From Brevundimonas lutea (GTDB lineage: Bacteria > Pseudomonadota > Alphaproteobacteria > Caulobacterales > Caulobacteraceae), in contig NZ_QUOQ01000003.1 of NCBI RefSeq assembly GCF_003704105.1, positions 602,088 to 666,087 on the forward strand: a DNA stretch of 64,000 nucleotides, given 5' to 3'. The position numbers were made by a program, and so were the translations under genes. Shown here piece by piece: positions 62,836 through 64,000 of this stretch. How positions within the stretch are numbered: position 1 is the stretch's first letter; the number at the start of each line of letters is the position of its first letter. The notes under the pieces were generated by a model. The model did no database searches and was not told the origin of the DNA. It worked only from the letters and a program-made list of their open reading frames with translations.

Positions 62836-63063
62836 CCCGCGAAGTGGACCACGGCCCCGATTTCATGAAGCAGCAGGCACGCCTCCACGGCGGCGGTGTC
62901 GCGGACGTCGCCAACCACCAGCGGCCCCCATTTGGCCGTTGGACAGGTCGTCGAACACCACGGGCCGATAGCCCGCGCCGGCCAGGGCCTTGCAGGCATG
63001 GGATCCGATGAAGCCGGCCCCACCGGTCACCAGAACCTTTTCCGGACTATTTTCGTGTTTCAT
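62836..63063 (-). pseudogene. N-terminal fragment of UDP-glucose 4-epimerase, frameshifted
   Basis: [20 protein letters not shown] and FDDLSNGQ in one frame, then [20 protein letters not shown] and AVVHFAGLI in another, are the NAD-binding start of GalE-type epimerases. The rest is replaced by the nadE end. Starts at an ATG with AGGAGGC before it. Confidence 0.78.
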
Positions 63064-63133
63064 GGGCGCCTCCTGACCACGGCAAGCGCACCTGATCGGG
63101 AGTGTTCCAAAGTCTGACTTCGGTCACAGAAAA

Positions 63134-63156
63134 GGAGCGGCCCGACGGGCCGCTCC
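63134..63156 (-). terminator. rho-independent terminator
   Basis: Perfect 10-bp stem GGAGCGGCCC/GGGCCGCTCC with a 3-base loop, followed on the minus strand by TTTTCT. Ends the mechanosensitive-channel-like transcript. Confidence 0.88.
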
Positions 63157-63188
63157 TGGATTGCCTTCTTTCTTCTAAGAGTCTGAAA

Positions 63189-64000
63189 TCAGACCTTGTC
63201 CATCGGCGGGCGGGGGCTGGAGCCGCCTGACTTGCGCGTCACCTTGTCCGCCCAGGTCTGGGCCACGCGACCGGCGGCGTCGCGACCGCCCAGGCCGAAG
63301 GCCAGGGCCGTGGCCACCGCCGCCGCGCCCAGAATCAGGGCGAAGGCGATCAGCACGATCTCGTCGGCGATGCCCATGAAGCTGAGGCCCATAGCCGTGG
63401 CCAGGGCGATGGTCGCCCAGCGCACGATGATCGAGGCGAAGCGGTCGGCGCCGCCCGTTCCCCGATCGATGGCGTTGGCCAGGAGGTCGCCGATGATCAC
63501 CCCGGCGGCGATGATCACGCCCCCGACGATCACCTGAACCGCCAGGCCCAGCACGGTCTCGACCATCTCGGCGATGGTGGCGAACTGAAGGACATGCGCG
63601 GCCTCGACCACGAAGAAGGCGACGATGGCCGCCATCACCAGCCAGCCGACAACCCTGGATGGGGTCGTCCGGGCCGGAACGCCCGCGCCGCCCATGGCCG
63701 CGGCGGTCGCCGGGGTGACGTCACCGGCATAGGGCTGGGTCGAGGGCGGCGGCTCGGTGGTGGAGCGGGCCGACGACAGATTGGCCAGGCTCTGGATCGA
63801 CCGGTCGAACCCGGTGGCGGGCAGGACACGTTCGATCAGCTGCGCGACCCAGCGGCCGATGAACCAGCCGATGGCCAGCAGGATGGCGGCGACGATGACG
63901 CGGGGAATGGCCGCCAGCACCATGGTCAGCACGGCCACGGCCGGAACGGTGAGCGATTCGATGCTCAGCTGCTCGAGCGCGGCGATGGTGATGGGGATGA
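63189..64000 (-). CDS. conserved-TM-helix (MscS-related) membrane protein, cut by window edge
   Basis: The reading frame continues past 63938 to the window end (IAALEQLSIESL upstream), so the 5' end is missing. Repeated TM_helix segments: AAIPRVIVAAILLAIGWFIG, VVGWLVMAAIVAFFVVEAAH, LGLAVQVIVGGVIIAAGVII, IALATAMGLSFMGIADEIVL, AVATALAFGLGGRDAAGRVA. The last motif is like MscS-family GLGGR-A. Likely a small mechanosensitive channel-related protein. Confidence 0.85.
   Translation of the reverse strand, partial: IPITIAALEQLSIESLTVPAVAVLTMVLAAIPRVIVAAILLAIGWFIGRWVAQLIERVLPATGFDRSIQSLANLSSARSTTEPPPSTQPYAGDVTPATAAAMGGAGVPARTTPSRVVGWLVMAAIVAFFVVEAAHVLQFATIAEMVETVLGLAVQVIVGGVIIAAGVIIGDLLANAIDRGTGGADRFASIIVRWATIALATAMGLSFMGIADEIVLIAFALILGAAAVATALAFGLGGRDAAGRVAQTWADKVTRKSGGSSPRPPMDKV

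Noticed and set aside
1..64000. CRISPR arrays or rRNA genes
   Set aside because: No regularly spaced direct repeats and no rRNA sequence noticed.

Overview
The window is high-GC DNA from an alphaproteobacterium. Caulobacterales, probably Brevundimonas or a close relative, is the best guess. This is inferred from the gene content, from an intergenic inverted-repeat element of the kind I associate with that order, from CtrA-type TTAACCAT boxes, and from paired promoters resembling those of the alphaproteobacterial general-stress sigma factor. No 16S gene is present, so the genus is not proven.

Layout. 1-7.9 kb is chromosomal backbone: topoisomerase IB, the threonine-catabolic pair kbl-tdh, an MliC-type lipoprotein, a DUF418 membrane protein, an iron alcohol dehydrogenase, a thioesterase and a tRNA-Val(CAC). 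From the tRNA to about 40.3 kb lies what looks like an integrative and conjugative element (ICE). On the minus strand, in transcription order, it carries: hipBA toxin-antitoxin; radC, a toprim protein, a large ParB, two ssDNA-binding proteins and a DUF2493 protein (maintenance or leading-region module); a relaxase; a cargo block at 22-29.6 kb; then traG, a ribbon-helix-helix gene and a near-complete Trb (VirB-like) type IV secretion operon trbB-C-D-E-J-L-F-G-I, a TraF peptidase, a lytic transglycosylase and two small DNA-binding proteins. I found no intact integrase and no second att copy. Only the C-terminal scrap of a tyrosine recombinase remains, inside the cargo.

Cargo. Between relaxase and coupling protein sit a MucR-like regulator, an alternative oxidase, a divergent FixL-FixJ haem oxygen-sensing two-component system, a membrane-anchored GltB-like flavoprotein, a GreA/Rnk-like protein and two unknown proteins. 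Together they suggest a mobile, oxygen-controlled respiratory bypass. That the two-component system regulates the oxidase is an inference from position.

40.9-47 kb is a fully overlapping six-gene mrp Na+/H+ antiporter operon with a fused A/B subunit. 47.6-63 kb is a stress-flavoured and partly decaying accessory region. It holds an orphan TadG-like protein behind a CtrA-type box, two frameshifted DUF421 genes, a frameshifted response regulator, DUF305, a stress-type SDR, SemiSWEET, DUF6894, a Crp/Fnr regulator lacking a normal start codon, a TonB receptor-YfiR-hybrid histidine kinase operon, and SDR, SRPBCC and zinc alcohol dehydrogenase genes. Two divergent gene pairs here share GGAAC-N16/17-GGTT promoters. 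The region ends in a GalE'-'NadE scar and a mechanosensitive-channel-like gene cut by the window edge.
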